DNA of 64,000 nt from Lysobacter oculi (GTDB lineage Bacteria > Pseudomonadota > Gammaproteobacteria > Xanthomonadales > Xanthomonadaceae): NCBI RefSeq assembly GCF_003293695.1, contig NZ_CP029556.1, positions 568,001 to 632,000 on the forward strand, in the 5' to 3' direction. The notes below the pieces were generated by a model that made no database searches, had not been told where the DNA came from, and was given only the letters and a program-made list of their open reading frames with translations. Shown piece after piece: positions 1 to 9,166 of this stretch (position 1 is its first letter; every line of letters starts with the position of its first letter). The position numbers and the translations under genes were made by a program.

Positions 1-789
1 CAGAAGTGCGACTACGACGTCGACAAGGCGCAGCACGGCATCGTCTACATCGACGAGATCGACAAGATCAGCCGCAAGAGCGAGAACCCGTCCATCACCC
101 GCGACGTGTCGGGCGAGGGCGTGCAGCAGGCGCTGCTCAAGCTGATCGAAGGGACCGTCGCCAGCGTGCCGCCGCAGGGCGGGCGCAAGCATCCGCAGCA
201 GGAGTTCCTGCAGGTCGACACCCGCAACATCCTGTTCATCGTCGGCGGCGCGTTCGCCGGGCTGGAGAAGATCATCCAGCAGCGCAGCACGGAAGCCGGC
301 GGCATCGGCTTCGGCGCCAAGGTGAAGTCGTCCGAGCGCAAGGCCGAGGTCGGCAAGGTGCTGGCCGACGTGGAGCCGGAAGACTTGGTGAAGTTCGGCC
401 TGATCCCCGAGTTCGTCGGCCGCCTGCCGGTGGTCGCCACGCTGGAGGAGCTGGACGAGGCCGCGCTGGTCTCCATCCTCACCGAGCCGAAGAACGCCAT
501 CACCAAGCAGTTCCGCAAGCTGTTCGAGATGGAGGACGTGGAGCTGGAGTTCCGCCCGGACGCACTGGCCGCCATCGCGCGCAAGGCGCTGAAGCGCAAG
601 ACCGGCGCACGCGGCCTGCGCACGATCGTGGAGTCCGTGCTGCTCGACACCATGTATGACCTGCCTTCGATGGAGAACGTCAGCAAGGTGGTGGTGGACG
701 AATCGGTCATCGAACACAAGACCGAGCCTTTCGTCATCTACGAGAACCTACCCGCGGAAGCGGCGATGCCCAAGGCATCGGGTGAATGA
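1..789 (+). CDS. clpX: ATP-dependent Clp protease ATP-binding subunit ClpX (5' end outside window)
   Basis: The reading frame is open from base 1, so the N-terminal zinc-binding domain and Walker A lie outside the window. About 262 residues remain of a family usually near 425. The visible part starts just before the Walker B segment (IVYIDEIDK) and holds the [10 protein letters not shown] pore-loop-side stretch, the sensor-1 region and the sensor-2 GARGLR motif near the C-terminus. ClpX unfolds tagged proteins and feeds them to ClpP in the cytoplasm. It lies directly upstream of lon, as in most proteobacteria (tig-clpP-clpX-lon), and ends at a TGA followed by a strong hairpin terminator. Confidence 0.97.
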   Translation, partial: QKCDYDVDKAQHGIVYIDEIDKISRKSENPSITRDVSGEGVQQALLKLIEGTVASVPPQGGRKHPQQEFLQVDTRNILFIVGGAFAGLEKIIQQRSTEAGGIGFGAKVKSSERKAEVGKVLADVEPEDLVKFGLIPEFVGRLPVVATLEELDEAALVSILTEPKNAITKQFRKLFEMEDVELEFRPDALAAIARKALKRKTGARGLRTIVESVLLDTMYDLPSMENVSKVVVDESVIEHKTEPFVIYENLPAEAAMPKASGE

Positions 790-798
790 GATTGAACG

Positions 799-828
799 AA
801 ACCCCGGCCGCCGCCGGGGTTTTCGTTT
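799..828 (+). terminator. Rho-independent terminator after clpX
   Basis: A 10-base stem (799-808 pairing with 813-822) with a four-base loop is followed by a T-rich tail (TTTCGTTT). It separates clpX from lon, so lon needs its own promoter. Confidence 0.85.
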
Positions 829-834
829 CAGGCG

Positions 835-864
835 CTTGCGTCATCCCGGCGCGGCCCCCATAAA
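835..864 (+). promoter_or_regulatory. Candidate heat-shock (sigma-32) promoter of lon
   Basis: CTTGCG (835-840) and CCCCATAAA (856-864) are 15 bases apart in the short gap between the clpX terminator and lon. This resembles the sigma-32 consensus (CTTGAAA, 11-16 bases, CCCCATNT). The -10 half is a near-perfect match and the -35 half keeps CTTG. Lon is a classical heat-shock gene, so the placement fits. No alternative sigma-70 promoter stands out in the gap. Confidence 0.55.
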
Positions 865-906
865 GGAACGCATGGGCGTATCGCCCCCGCAGAACCGGAG
901 CAGACA

Positions 907-3354
907 ATGACCGAACAGGACACCCTCATCCCACGCGCCCAGTTGCCGGTGTTGCCGTTGCGCGACGTGGTGGTGTTCCCGCACATGGTGATCCCGCTGT
1001 TCGTCGGCCGCGACAAGTCGATCCGCGCGCTGGAAATGGCGATGGAAGCCGACAAGCGCATCGTGCTGGCCGCGCAGAAATCCGCCGAGACCGATGATCC
1101 TGGCGCCGACGACATCTACGACATCGGCGCGCTCGCCAACGTGCTGCAGCTGCTCAAGCTGCCAGACGGCACCATCAAGGTGCTGGTCGAAGGCGTGGGC
1201 CGTGCGCGCGTGTCGAACGTGACCGAGCGCGATGGCGCATTGGTGGCCGACATCGACGAACTGCGCGAGACCACGACGCGCGATGGCCGCGAGCTGGACG
1301 CGATCGCGCGTTCGCTGCTCGGCCTGTTCGAGGAGTACGTCAAGTCCAACCGCAAGCTGCCGCCTGAGCTGATCCAGACGCTGTCGGGCATCGAGGAGCC
1401 CGAGCGCTTCGCCGACACGGTGGCCGCGCATCTCGGCGTGCGCCTGGCCGACAAGCAGAAGCTGCTGGAGACGCTGGATACCGGCGAGCGGCTGGAAATG
1501 CTGGTCGGCTTCGTCGATGGCGAATTGGATGTGCAGCAGCTGGAGAAGAAAATCCGCGGCCGGGTGAAGTCGCAGATGGAGAAGAGCCAGCGCGAGTACT
1601 ACCTCAACGAGCAGATGAAGGCGATCCAGAAGGAGCTGGGCGAGGGCGAGGACGGCAGCAACGAGCTGGACGAGTTGGCCCGCAAGATCGCCGAGGCCGG
1701 CATGCCGAAGCCGGTCGAGACCAAGGCCAAGGCCGAGTACAACAAGCTCAAGCAGATGTCGCCGATGTCGGCCGAGGCCGGCGTGGTGCGCAATTACCTG
1801 GACTGGCTGCTCGGCGTGCCGTGGAAGAAGCGAAGCAAGGTGCGCAAGGATCTGCGTGCCGCACAGGACGTGCTGGATGCCGACCACTTCGGTCTTGAGA
1901 AAGTGAAGGACCGCATCCTCGAATACCTCGCGGTGCAGTCGCGCGTGTCGAAGATGAAGGGGCCGATCCTCTGCCTGGTCGGGCCGCCGGGCGTGGGCAA
2001 GACTTCGCTCGGCCAGAGCATCGCCAAGGCGACCAACCGCAAGTTCGTGCGCATGGCGCTCGGCGGCGTGCGCGACGAAGCCGAGATCCGTGGCCATCGC
2101 CGCACCTATGTCGGCTCGATGCCGGGCCGCATCGTGCAGAACCTCAACAAGGTCGGCACCAAGAATCCGCTGTTCGTGCTCGACGAAATCGACAAGATGG
2201 CGATGGACTTCCGTGGCGATCCGTCCGCGGCGCTGCTGGAAGTGCTCGATCCCGAGCAGAACCACAGCTTCAACGACCATTACCTCGAGGTCGATCTGGA
2301 CCTGTCGGAGGTAATGTTCATCGCTACCTCCAACTCGATGAACATTCCCGGCCCGCTGCTCGACCGCATGGAAGTCATCCGCATCCCCGGTTACACCGAG
2401 GAGGAGAAGCTCAACATCGCGATGCGCTACCTGGCGCCGAAGCAGATCAAGGCCAATGGCCTGCGCGACGGCGAGATCGAGATCGCCGAAAGCGCGATCC
2501 GCGACATCGTGCGCTACTACACGCGCGAATCCGGCGTGCGCAACCTGGAGCGCGAGATCGCCAAGATCGCGCGCAAGGTGGTGAAGGAAATCGCGCTGGC
2601 CGGCCCGCAGAAGAAGCCGCAGAAGACCGTCAAGGTCACCGACAAGAACCTCGAAAAATATCTTGGCGTGCAACGTTTCGACTTCGGCCGCGCGGAAGCC
2701 GACAACGAGGTCGGCCTGGTCACCGGGCTGGCGTGGACGGAAGTGGGCGGCGACCTGCTGCAGATCGAATCGACGCTGGTGCCGGGCAAGGGCCAGCTGA
2801 TCCTGACCGGCCAGCTGGGCGATGTGATGAAGGAATCGGCTTCGGCGGCGCTGAGCGTGGTGCGTTCGCGCACCGAGCGCTTCGGCATCGACCTCGACTT
2901 CCTGCAGAAATTCGATGTGCACGTGCACGTGCCGGACGGCGCCACGCCGAAGGACGGCCCGAGCGCCGGCATCGCCATGACCACGGCGCTGGTGTCGATG
3001 CTGACCAAGATTCCGGTGCGCGCGGATGTGGCGATGACCGGCGAGATCACCCTGCGTGGCCGCGTGTCGGCGATCGGCGGGTTGAAGGAGAAGCTGCTGG
3101 CCGCGCTGCGCGGCGGCATCAAGACCGTCATCATCCCCGAGGAAAACCGCAAGGATCTGGCCGATATCCCCGCCAACGTCACCAAGCACATGAAGATAGT
3201 GCCGGTGAAGTGGATCGACGAAGTGCTCGATCTCGCGCTGGAGCGCCCGCTGACGCCGGCCAACGTGGAAGTGCCGGAAACGGCGGAGGAATCCGTGCTG
3301 CCGGCCAAGGCCGGCGATGACAAGCGCAAGCGCAAGGGTGAAGTCAAGCACTGA
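907..3354 (+). CDS. lon: ATP-dependent endopeptidase La (Lon)
   Basis: This 815-residue protein has the full LonA architecture: an N-terminal substrate-binding LON domain (about 10-200), a coiled-coil linker, an AAA+ module with Walker A GPPGVGKT near residue 359, and a C-terminal protease domain. The catalytic dyad is visible as Ser686 (in PKDGPSAG) and Lys729 (in GLKEKL). Lon degrades misfolded and regulatory proteins in the cytoplasm. The ATG is preceded by CCGGAG at a good distance. The gene stands alone between two terminators, with a candidate heat-shock promoter upstream. The Lys/Arg-rich last 12 residues are a common tail in this group. Confidence 0.98.
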   Translation: MTEQDTLIPRAQLPVLPLRDVVVFPHMVIPLFVGRDKSIRALEMAMEADKRIVLAAQKSAETDDPGADDIYDIGALANVLQLLKLPDGTIKVLVEGVGRARVSNVTERDGALVADIDELRETTTRDGRELDAIARSLLGLFEEYVKSNRKLPPELIQTLSGIEEPERFADTVAAHLGVRLADKQKLLETLDTGERLEMLVGFVDGELDVQQLEKKIRGRVKSQMEKSQREYYLNEQMKAIQKELGEGEDGSNELDELARKIAEAGMPKPVETKAKAEYNKLKQMSPMSAEAGVVRNYLDWLLGVPWKKRSKVRKDLRAAQDVLDADHFGLEKVKDRILEYLAVQSRVSKMKGPILCLVGPPGVGKTSLGQSIAKATNRKFVRMALGGVRDEAEIRGHRRTYVGSMPGRIVQNLNKVGTKNPLFVLDEIDKMAMDFRGDPSAALLEVLDPEQNHSFNDHYLEVDLDLSEVMFIATSNSMNIPGPLLDRMEVIRIPGYTEEEKLNIAMRYLAPKQIKANGLRDGEIEIAESAIRDIVRYYTRESGVRNLEREIAKIARKVVKEIALAGPQKKPQKTVKVTDKNLEKYLGVQRFDFGRAEADNEVGLVTGLAWTEVGGDLLQIESTLVPGKGQLILTGQLGDVMKESASAALSVVRSRTERFGIDLDFLQKFDVHVHVPDGATPKDGPSAGIAMTTALVSMLTKIPVRADVAMTGEITLRGRVSAIGGLKEKLLAALRGGIKTVIIPEENRKDLADIPANVTKHMKIVPVKWIDEVLDLALERPLTPANVEVPETAEESVLPAKAGDDKRKRKGEVKH

Positions 3355-3374
3355 GATGACGCGCTGCAACGTGG

Positions 3375-3402
3375 AAAAACGCCGTATTTCACGGCGTTTT
3401 TC
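3375..3402 (+). terminator. Rho-independent terminator after lon
   Basis: ACGCCGT (3379-3385) pairs with ACGGCGT (3391-3397) around a five-base loop. Flanking A and T runs extend the stem and supply the U-tract. Confidence 0.85.
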
Positions 3403-3432
3403 TTGCCCGGCGCTTGCGGGCGCTGGTATAAC
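3403..3432 (+). promoter_or_regulatory. Sigma-70 promoter of hupB
   Basis: TTGCCC (3403-3408) and TATAAC (3427-3432) are 18 bases apart in the gap between the lon terminator and the HU gene. The inferred start near 3439 gives a leader of about 100 bases before the HU start codon. Confidence 0.55.
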
Positions 3433-3536
3433 GACAGGGTTGCGGCATCGCTGCAAGCAGTTCACGGCAATGGCGGACGCCGTTGCGGTTTCCATCCCCT
3501 GCGGCGCAGAGCCGCGAGACCAAGGAGTCAAAGAGA

Positions 3537-3809
3537 ATGAACAAGTCCGAATTGATCGACCACGTCGCCCAGGCTGCCGGCCTCTCCAAGGCCGATGCCG
3601 GCCGTGCGGTGGACGCGGTGATCGGTGGCGTGACCGGCGCGCTGAAGTCGGGTGACTCGGTCGCGCTGACCGGCTTCGGCACCTTCGAAGTGCGTTCGCG
3701 CGCTGCCCGCACCGGCCGCAACCCGAAGACCGGCGAAGCGCTGCAGATCGCCGCTTCCAAGGCCCCGGGCTTCAAGGCCGGCAAGGCGCTCAAGGATGCG
3801 GTGAACTGA
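3537..3809 (+). CDS. hupB: DNA-binding protein HU-beta
   Basis: This is a 90-residue HU/IHF-family protein, exactly the usual HU length. It begins [15 protein letters not shown], and the DNA-binding arm contains [10 protein letters not shown] (the HU-type RxGRNPxT motif). HU is an abundant dimeric nucleoid protein that bends DNA non-specifically. The start is set by AAGGAG nine bases upstream. An in-frame extension to 3483 is possible but would add residues the family lacks. The gene sits alone between lon and tRNA-Val, with its own promoter and terminator. Confidence 0.97.
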   Translation: MNKSELIDHVAQAAGLSKADAGRAVDAVIGGVTGALKSGDSVALTGFGTFEVRSRAARTGRNPKTGEALQIAASKAPGFKAGKALKDAVN

Positions 3810-3832
3810 TCCGTCGTTCCCGGCGTCACGCG

Positions 3833-3859
3833 AAAGCCCGGCCATGTGCCGGGCTTTTT
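3833..3859 (+). terminator. Rho-independent terminator after hupB
   Basis: AAAGCCCGGC (3833-3842) pairs perfectly with GCCGGGCTTT (3848-3857) around a five-base loop and runs into a T-tract. Confidence 0.9.
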
Positions 3860-3885
3860 CGTGGGCGATGGGCATGCGTTATCAT
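3857..3885 (+). promoter_or_regulatory. Possible promoter of the tRNA-Val/tRNA-Asp unit
   Basis: A good -10 hexamer, TATCAT (3880-3885), is followed by a GC-rich discriminator, as usual for stable RNA genes, and lies 12 bases before the tRNA. The matching -35 (TTTCGT, 3857-3862, 17 bases away) is weak and overlaps the hupB terminator tail. Confidence 0.4.
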
Positions 3886-3897
3886 CGCGCCCCCGAC

Positions 3898-3972
3898 GGG
3901 AGCTTAGCTCAGCGGTAGAGCGTCTCCTTTACACGGAGAGGGTCGGGGGTTCGATCCCCTCAGCTCCCACCA
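3898..3972 (+). tRNA. tRNA-Val (anticodon UAC)
   Basis: The acceptor stem GGGAGCT (3898-3904) pairs with AGCTCCC (3962-3968), and ACCA is encoded at 3969-3972. The anticodon loop TTTACAC holds TAC at 3930-3932. The T-arm shows GGTTCGATCCC. The tRNA lies 62 bases before tRNA-Asp with no terminator between, so the two are probably one transcript. Confidence 0.97.
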
Positions 3973-4034
3973 TCGGGAAAACGCACGGACGTGTTGCAAA
4001 GTGCCGGCGAGGTCTTTAGACTTGCCGGCTTCGC

Positions 4035-4111
4035 GGAGCGGTAGTTCAGCTGGTTAGAATGCTGGCCTGTCACGCCGGAGGTCGCGGGTTCGAGTCCCGT
4101 CCGCTCCGCCA
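4035..4111 (+). tRNA. tRNA-Asp (anticodon GUC)
   Basis: GGAGCGG (4035-4041) pairs with CCGCTCC (4101-4107) and is followed by an encoded GCCA. The anticodon GTC is at 4069-4071. The sequence closely follows the enterobacterial tRNA-Asp. A terminator follows at 4124. Confidence 0.97.
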
Positions 4112-4123
4112 TCGATTCACATG

Positions 4124-4151
4124 AAACCCCGTCCTTGTGGCGGGGTTTTTT
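4124..4151 (+). terminator. Rho-independent terminator of the tRNA-Val/tRNA-Asp unit
   Basis: AAACCCCG (4124-4131) pairs with CGGGGTTT (4141-4148) across a nine-base loop and ends in six T residues. Confidence 0.85.
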
Positions 4152-4236
4152 GTTGCCTGCGCCCGGGGCCGGGCCGTGCGCCGCGATGCACGCTAAACTG
4201 CCGGGCTGACAACACGGACGGCCAGGGGCCTGACAC

Positions 4237-6207
4237 ATGCTGCAAGCGCTTCGCGACAAATCCAGTGGCTGGGTGGCCACCGTCATCCTCGGGCTGCTGA
4301 TCGTGCCGTTCGCCTTCTTCGGCATCAACGACTACATGAGCCGTGGCGCCGAGAACTACGCCGCGCTGATCCAGGCGCCTCCGACCTGGTGGAAGTCCGC
4401 GCCTTCGTTCTGGCCGGCCTCCATGCTGTGGGAGAAGGAAGAGATCAGCGTGCAGGAATACCGCCAGCAGCTGGAGCGTGCGCGCCAGCAGCAGCGCCAG
4501 CAGCAGGGCGATGCCTTCGACAACAAGGCGTTCGAGTCCGCCGACAACAAGCGCAAGGTGCTGGAGACGCTGATCGACGAGCGCCTGATGCGCATCGCCG
4601 CGCGTGACGCCGGCATCCTGGTGTCCGACGCCGCTGTGCGCCGCGAGATCGAGAAGGTCGACGAGTTCAAGGTCGATGGCCGCTTCAACGCACAGAAGTA
4701 CCAGTCGCTGCTGGCCAGCCTGAACCCGCCGCTGACCCCGATGCAGTTCCAGCAGAGCATCCGCGACGACCTGATGCGCAACGCGCTGGTCGGCAAGACC
4801 GCGCTGTCTGCCTTCACCACCCGCGCCGAGGGTGACCGCATGCTCGCGCTGTGGTTCGAGCAGCGCGACGTGAGCGTGGTGCGCATCCCGTCCGCCGTGG
4901 ATACCGCGCCGGTGTCCGAGGCCGACATCGCCGCCCGCTACAAGTCGCACGAGCGCGAATACCGCGCGCCGGAAGCGGTGACGCTCGAATACATCGATGT
5001 CGATGCCGCCAAGCTGGTGCCCGCCGTCGCCAGCGAGGCCGACCTGCGTGCGCGCTACGCCGCGGAGAAGGACAAGCTGGGCGCGGCCGAGCAGCGCCGT
5101 GTGGCGCACATCCTGATTCCGGTCGATGCCTCCGCCGATGCCGCTGCCCGGAAGGCGGCGCAGGACAAGGCGACCGCGCTTGCCCAGCAGGCGCGTGCCG
5201 GTGCCGATTTCGCCGCGCTGGCGAAAGCCAATTCCGGCGACCCGGGCTCCAAGGCCAATGGCGGCGACCTGGGCTGGATCGCGCGCGGCAGCGGCATGGT
5301 CAAGCCGTTCGAGGACGCCGTGTTCGCGATGCAGCCGGGTACCACCAGCGATGCGGTCAAGACCGAGTTCGGCTGGCACGTCATCAGGCTGGTCGAGGTC
5401 AAGGCCGGCACCCAGAAGCCGTTCGAGGAAGTGCGCGCGCAGCTGGAAGCCGAAGCCGCGGCCGGCGCCCGTGACCGCGCCTACAACGACCTGCTGTCGG
5501 CGCTGGTCGATGATCTGATGAAGAATCCGTCGGGCTTCGCGGAAGCCGCTGCCAAGCACGGCCTGACCGTGCAGAAGACCGCTCCGGTGCCGAAGGGCGG
5601 CGGCGAAGGCGTCACGGCGGTACCGGCGGTGCAACGCGATGCGTTCTCCGAGACCCGCATCCAGGACGGCTCGGCCAGCGACCCGATCGAGGTGGGTGAA
5701 GACCACAGCATCCTGCTGCGCGTGGTCGCGCATACGCCGGAAAAGGCCATTCCGCTCGCCCAGGTGCGCGAGCGCGTGATCGCCGATGTGCGTGCCGAGC
5801 GCGCCAGCAAGACCGCCGCCGATGCCGCCAAGGCGATGGCCGCGGCCATCGGCAAGGGCGAGGATTTCGCCACGCTGGCGCAGGCGCGTGGCCTGAGCGT
5901 GGAGCCGTTCAAGGGTGTCACCCGTGTGCAGCCGGCACCGACGCCGGATGCGACCAAGGCGATCTTTGCCGCGGCGCGCCCGCAGGCCGGCAAGGCGTCG
6001 GCCGGCAGCGTGCTGCTGCCCGATGGCAGCTGGATGGTGTTCCGCATCGATGCGGCCACGCCGGCCAACCCGGCCGAAGTGCCGGAGGCGCAGCGCCTGG
6101 GCATGCGCCAGCAGGTGTCGCAGGCGGCGGCGGAACAGACCGCCAAGGCCTTCCTCGCCGAGCTGCGCAAGCAGCACAAGATCCGCGTCGTCGAGAACCA
6201 GCTGTAA
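4237..6207 (+). CDS. ppiD: Peptidyl-prolyl cis-trans isomerase PpiD-like periplasmic folding chaperone (SurA_N + parvulin)
   Basis: This 656-residue protein is close to the 620-650 of PpiD. It starts with a short cytoplasmic end and one membrane anchor (about 11-30, VATVILGLLIVPFAFFGIN). A large periplasmic part follows, with a SurA-like N-terminal chaperone segment and a parvulin rotamase domain at about 287-390 (RRVAHILIP... GGDLGWI ... GWHVIRL). PpiD assists folding of proteins leaving the Sec translocon. It is monocistronic between the tRNA terminator and a bidirectional terminator shared with fabI. The position after lon-hupB-tRNAs matches other Xanthomonadales. Confidence 0.92.
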   Translation: MLQALRDKSSGWVATVILGLLIVPFAFFGINDYMSRGAENYAALIQAPPTWWKSAPSFWPASMLWEKEEISVQEYRQQLERARQQQRQQQGDAFDNKAFESADNKRKVLETLIDERLMRIAARDAGILVSDAAVRREIEKVDEFKVDGRFNAQKYQSLLASLNPPLTPMQFQQSIRDDLMRNALVGKTALSAFTTRAEGDRMLALWFEQRDVSVVRIPSAVDTAPVSEADIAARYKSHEREYRAPEAVTLEYIDVDAAKLVPAVASEADLRARYAAEKDKLGAAEQRRVAHILIPVDASADAAARKAAQDKATALAQQARAGADFAALAKANSGDPGSKANGGDLGWIARGSGMVKPFEDAVFAMQPGTTSDAVKTEFGWHVIRLVEVKAGTQKPFEEVRAQLEAEAAAGARDRAYNDLLSALVDDLMKNPSGFAEAAAKHGLTVQKTAPVPKGGGEGVTAVPAVQRDAFSETRIQDGSASDPIEVGEDHSILLRVVAHTPEKAIPLAQVRERVIADVRAERASKTAADAAKAMAAAIGKGEDFATLAQARGLSVEPFKGVTRVQPAPTPDATKAIFAAARPQAGKASAGSVLLPDGSWMVFRIDAATPANPAEVPEAQRLGMRQQVSQAAAEQTAKAFLAELRKQHKIRVVENQL

Positions 6208-6236
6208 GCCGGGCGGAAGCCACATCCCGCATATGG

Positions 6237-6267
6237 AAACGCCCGGCATTGCCGGGCGTTTCCGTTT
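6237..6267 (+). terminator. Bidirectional terminator between ppiD and fabI
   Basis: An 11-base perfect stem, AAACGCCCGGC (6237-6247) with GCCGGGCGTTT (6251-6261), has a three-base loop. T-rich on the plus side and A-rich on the other, it can serve both convergent genes. Confidence 0.88.
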
Positions 6268-6288
6268 CAGTCGATGACGCGTCGGACG

Positions 6289-7077
6289 TCAGTCGTTGAG
6301 GCCGGTCATGCCGAGGATGTTGTATCCGGAATCGACGTAGGTGACTTCGCCGGTGACCGCGCTGGCGAGATCCGAGCACAGGAACGCGGCGACGTTGCCG
6401 ACTTCCTCGATGGTCACCGTGCGGCGCAGCGGGGCGTTCTCCTCGACATGGCCGAGGATCTTGCGGAAGCCGCCGATGCCGGCCGCGGCCAGCGTCTTGA
6501 TCGGGCCGGCGGAGACCGCGTTGACGCGGATGCCTTCCGGGCCGAGGTTGTAGGCGAGGTAACGTACCGTGGCCTCAAGGCTGGCCTTGGCCACGCCCAT
6601 CACGTTGTAGCCCTGCAGCGCGCGCTCGGCGCCAAGGTAGGACAGGGTGAGGATGGCGCCGTTGCGGCCGGCCATCATCGGGCGCGCGGCTGACGACAGC
6701 GCCGCCAGCGAATACGCCGAGATGTCATGGGCGATGGCGAAGTTCTCGCGGGTCAGACCGTCGAGGAACTGGCCGGCGATCGCTTCGCGCGGGGCATAGG
6801 CGATGGCATGGATGAGGATGTCGAAGCCGTCCCAGTGCTTGCCGAGTTCGGCGAAGCATTCGGCGATCTGCGCGTCGGAGGTGACGTCGAGTGGAATGAC
6901 GATGTCGCTGCCGAATTCCTTCGCCGCCGATTCCACGCGCGATTTCAGCTTGTCGTTCTGGTAGGTGAAGGCGAGTTCCGCGCCTTCGCGATGCATCGCT
7001 TCGGCGATGCCGCTGGCGATCGAGCGTTCGCTGGCGATGCCGGTGATGAGTGCGCGCTTGCCTTGCAGGAAACCCAT
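6289..7077 (-). CDS. fabI: Enoyl-[acyl-carrier-protein] reductase (NADH) FabI
   Basis: A 262-residue SDR-family enzyme matching FabI length. It reduces the trans-2-enoyl-ACP double bond in the last step of each fatty-acid elongation cycle. The N-terminus has the FabI-type nucleotide motif [13 protein letters not shown], and the active-site residues are Tyr147, Tyr157 and Lys164 in the Y-X6-K arrangement ([11 protein letters not shown]). The start is the ATG giving MGFLQGKR, preceded by a GGAAAG-type ribosome site; a longer in-frame extension is not supported. It follows mltD on the same strand after 44 bases. It lies 17 kb from the main fab cluster. Confidence 0.96.
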   Translation of the reverse strand: MGFLQGKRALITGIASERSIASGIAEAMHREGAELAFTYQNDKLKSRVESAAKEFGSDIVIPLDVTSDAQIAECFAELGKHWDGFDILIHAIAYAPREAIAGQFLDGLTRENFAIAHDISAYSLAALSSAARPMMAGRNGAILTLSYLGAERALQGYNVMGVAKASLEATVRYLAYNLGPEGIRVNAVSAGPIKTLAAAGIGGFRKILGHVEENAPLRRTVTIEEVGNVAAFLCSDLASAVTGEVTYVDSGYNILGMTGLND

Positions 7078-7121
7078 GCTGCTTTCCGTTCTGTTGGGGG
7101 GTGATCCGTACAGTTTGCCCG

Positions 7122-8363
7122 TCAGGGGCGGGCGGCGTCGAGCTTCAGCACCATACCGGGCCGTAGTGGCGTGCCGGTTTTCAGGCCGTTGCGGCGCAGC
7201 AGCTCCGCGAGCGTGAGTTTGTGGCGGCGCGCGATGGTCCACCAGGATTCGCCCTTGGCGACGACGTGGGTGCCGCTGGCGGTGGGCTCGCTGGGTGATG
7301 TGGATGTCGATGCGGGTGCGGATGTCGATGCGGATGCGGCAGCCGCTGTGCCCGCTTTCGGTGAAGGCTCGGCACTCGCGAGCACCGGGGCTTCCGATGC
7401 CGATGCCTTCGCCGGCGGCGCATCGACATTCACCACCGCGGCACGATCCCCGCGCATCGGTGCCAGCAGCATCGGCGCCTGCTTGCCGCCACCGAGCCCG
7501 CCGCTGGCGAGCGCCGGGTTGAGCCGCTTGAGCAGCGCGGGGTCGAGCTGGCGCGCGCGCGCCCAGGCGTCGAGGTTGGCCGCATCTTCATCCACCACCT
7601 CGGCGACCAAGAGCGGCACCGGGCGGTCGATCGCCTTGAGCCAGGACTCGCGGTCGTCGGCCTGCTCGATCAGGCAGGAGATGGCGTGCAGCTTTTCGAC
7701 ATACGCGCGGGTCAGCGCCGGCACGCCCTGGATGCGTTCGGCGTCGGCGTTGCGCTGGGTCATGCCGCTGCGCTTGATCGCGCCGATCAGCCGGTACTCG
7801 CCGGCGTTGTAGCCCATGATCGCCACCCGCCAGTCGCGCCCGAACATGCTGTGCAGGATCTTGAGGTAGCGCACCGCGGCCTTGGTCGAATCCACCACCG
7901 AATAGCGGCCGTCGTAGCCGCCGCGGATCGGGATGCCCTGGTTGCGGGCGGTGAGTGCGATGAACTGCCACAGCCCGGCCGGGCCGGCGCCGCTCTTCGC
8001 GCCTGGCTTGTAGCCGCTCTCGATGAAGGGAATGAGCGCGTATTCGGTGGGCAGGCCGGCCTTGATCAGCTCGTCGACGACGTAACCGAACACCGCCAGC
8101 AGCTCGTCGTCGCGCGTGGCCAGGCGCTTGGGCGCGTGGGCGTAATGGGCGCGCCAGCGCGGGCTGGCGTTGCGGCAGTCGGGCTCGGCCAGGTGCTGGC
8201 GGAAGCGCTTGTGGATCTCCAGCCCGCTGCGGGTGGCGATGCCGGGGTTGCGGCCGCCCAGGCGGGTGTCGGTGGCGTCGCTGGCATCGGCGGCGAAGGC
8301 CGGGGGCGCGATGAGCGAAGCCGCCATCGCGGCGGCGAATACAAGCCGGATCCGTCGGTTCAT
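7122..8363 (-). CDS. mltD: Membrane-bound lytic murein transglycosylase D (SLT + LysM)
   Basis: This 413-residue secreted protein has a signal peptide (1-24, ending PAFA), a family 1 lytic transglycosylase domain with the catalytic Glu115 in PFIESGYKP and the downstream AGLWQF signature, and one C-terminal LysM domain (about 365-410) for peptidoglycan binding. It cleaves murein strands to 1,6-anhydro ends. There is no lipobox, so it may be soluble or peripheral. The Ser/Ala/Pro/Thr linker before LysM contains an 18-base tandem duplication. Its ATG overlaps the gloB stop (ATGA), matching the mltD-gloB pair of other gammaproteobacteria. Confidence 0.9.
   Translation of the reverse strand: MNRRIRLVFAAAMAASLIAPPAFAADASDATDTRLGGRNPGIATRSGLEIHKRFRQHLAEPDCRNASPRWRAHYAHAPKRLATRDDELLAVFGYVVDELIKAGLPTEYALIPFIESGYKPGAKSGAGPAGLWQFIALTARNQGIPIRGGYDGRYSVVDSTKAAVRYLKILHSMFGRDWRVAIMGYNAGEYRLIGAIKRSGMTQRNADAERIQGVPALTRAYVEKLHAISCLIEQADDRESWLKAIDRPVPLLVAEVVDEDAANLDAWARARQLDPALLKRLNPALASGGLGGGKQAPMLLAPMRGDRAAVVNVDAPPAKASASEAPVLASAEPSPKAGTAAAASASTSAPASTSTSPSEPTASGTHVVAKGESWWTIARRHKLTLAELLRRNGLKTGTPLRPGMVLKLDAARP
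7303..7338 (-). repeat. 18-bp tandem duplication in the mltD linker
   Basis: Two adjacent 18-base units (7303-7320 and 7321-7338) differ at one position and start GATGTCGATGCG on the plus strand. They encode a Ser/Ala/Thr/Pro-rich spacer between the catalytic and LysM domains, where length changes would be tolerated. Confidence 0.8.
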
Positions 8364-9133
8364 GCGCGGAACCCGTCCTTCCAGCCGCGCAGCGCGGCGA
8401 AGGCGGCGTCGGGGTCGGCGGGCGCGTGGCCCAGGTGGGCGGTGAGCGCGGCCTGCACCTCGTCATCGTCCAGACGCAGGAAGGGGTTGCAGGCGCGTTC
8501 GTCGGCCAGTACGGCGGGCAGGGTGGGCTGGCCGGCCTGCCGCTGCGCGCGGGCCCGGGCGGCGCGTTCGGCCAGCGCCGGGTTCCTCGGCATCACCTGG
8601 CGGGCGAAGGCGGCGTTGGCAAGCGTGTATTCGTGGCCGCAGCAAACCTGCGTGTCGCCGGGCAGTGCGGCCAGCCGGTCGAGCGAGGCGCGCATCGTCG
8701 GCGCGTCGCCTTCGAACATCCGCCCGCAGCCCAGGCTGAAGAGCGCATCGCCGCAGAACAGCAGGCCGTGGCCGTGATAGGCGATGTGGCTGCGGGTATG
8801 GCCGGGGACTTCGATCACCTTGAACCGGAAGCCGCCGACATCGACCTCATCCCCCTCCACCACGCGGCGGGTGGCGAACGGGATGCGCGGCTCGTCCGGC
8901 GCGAAGACCGGCGTGCCCGGCCAGCGTTGCAGCAGGGCCGGGACGCCGCCGATGTGGTCATCGTGGTGATGGGTCAGCAGGATCCCGGCCAGCGCCGGTG
9001 CGTCGCCGAAACGCTGCAGGAGCGGGGCCGCATCGCCCGGATCCACCAGCACCGGGCCATGCGCGGACGGTAGCCACCAGAGGTAGTTGTCGTCGAAGGC
9101 GGGCAGGGGCGCGGGCGGCGATATCAGGGTCAA
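8360..9133 (-). CDS. gloB: Hydroxyacylglutathione hydrolase (glyoxalase II)
   Basis: A metallo-beta-lactamase fold protein with the glyoxalase II motif THHHDDHIGG (ligands His55, His57, Asp59, His60). It also has the later GHTRSHI and CGDALFSLGCGRMFEG signatures and the C-terminal CGHEYT and NPFLR stretches typical of GloB. It hydrolyses S-lactoylglutathione to lactate and glutathione, completing methylglyoxal detoxification. The start is uncertain. The conserved beginning (APLPAFDDNYLW) has no ATG before it, so I chose the TTG at 9133 (257 residues); GTG at 9151 is possible. It overlaps mltD by four bases. Confidence 0.9.
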   Translation of the reverse strand: MTLISPPAPLPAFDDNYLWWLPSAHGPVLVDPGDAAPLLQRFGDAPALAGILLTHHHDDHIGGVPALLQRWPGTPVFAPDEPRIPFATRRVVEGDEVDVGGFRFKVIEVPGHTRSHIAYHGHGLLFCGDALFSLGCGRMFEGDAPTMRASLDRLAALPGDTQVCCGHEYTLANAAFARQVMPRNPALAERAARARAQRQAGQPTLPAVLADERACNPFLRLDDDEVQAALTAHLGHAPADPDAAFAALRGWKDGFRA

Positions 9134-9166
9134 ATGAGATGGGTGCGGCACGTAGAATGGGCGACG

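Noticed and set aside
841-3531. Open frame of 896 codons antisense to lon
   Set aside because: It mirrors lon codon bias, carries His/Gln/Leu/Arg-rich sequence with no domain, and lacks a start context. Lon itself is unmistakable on the other strand.
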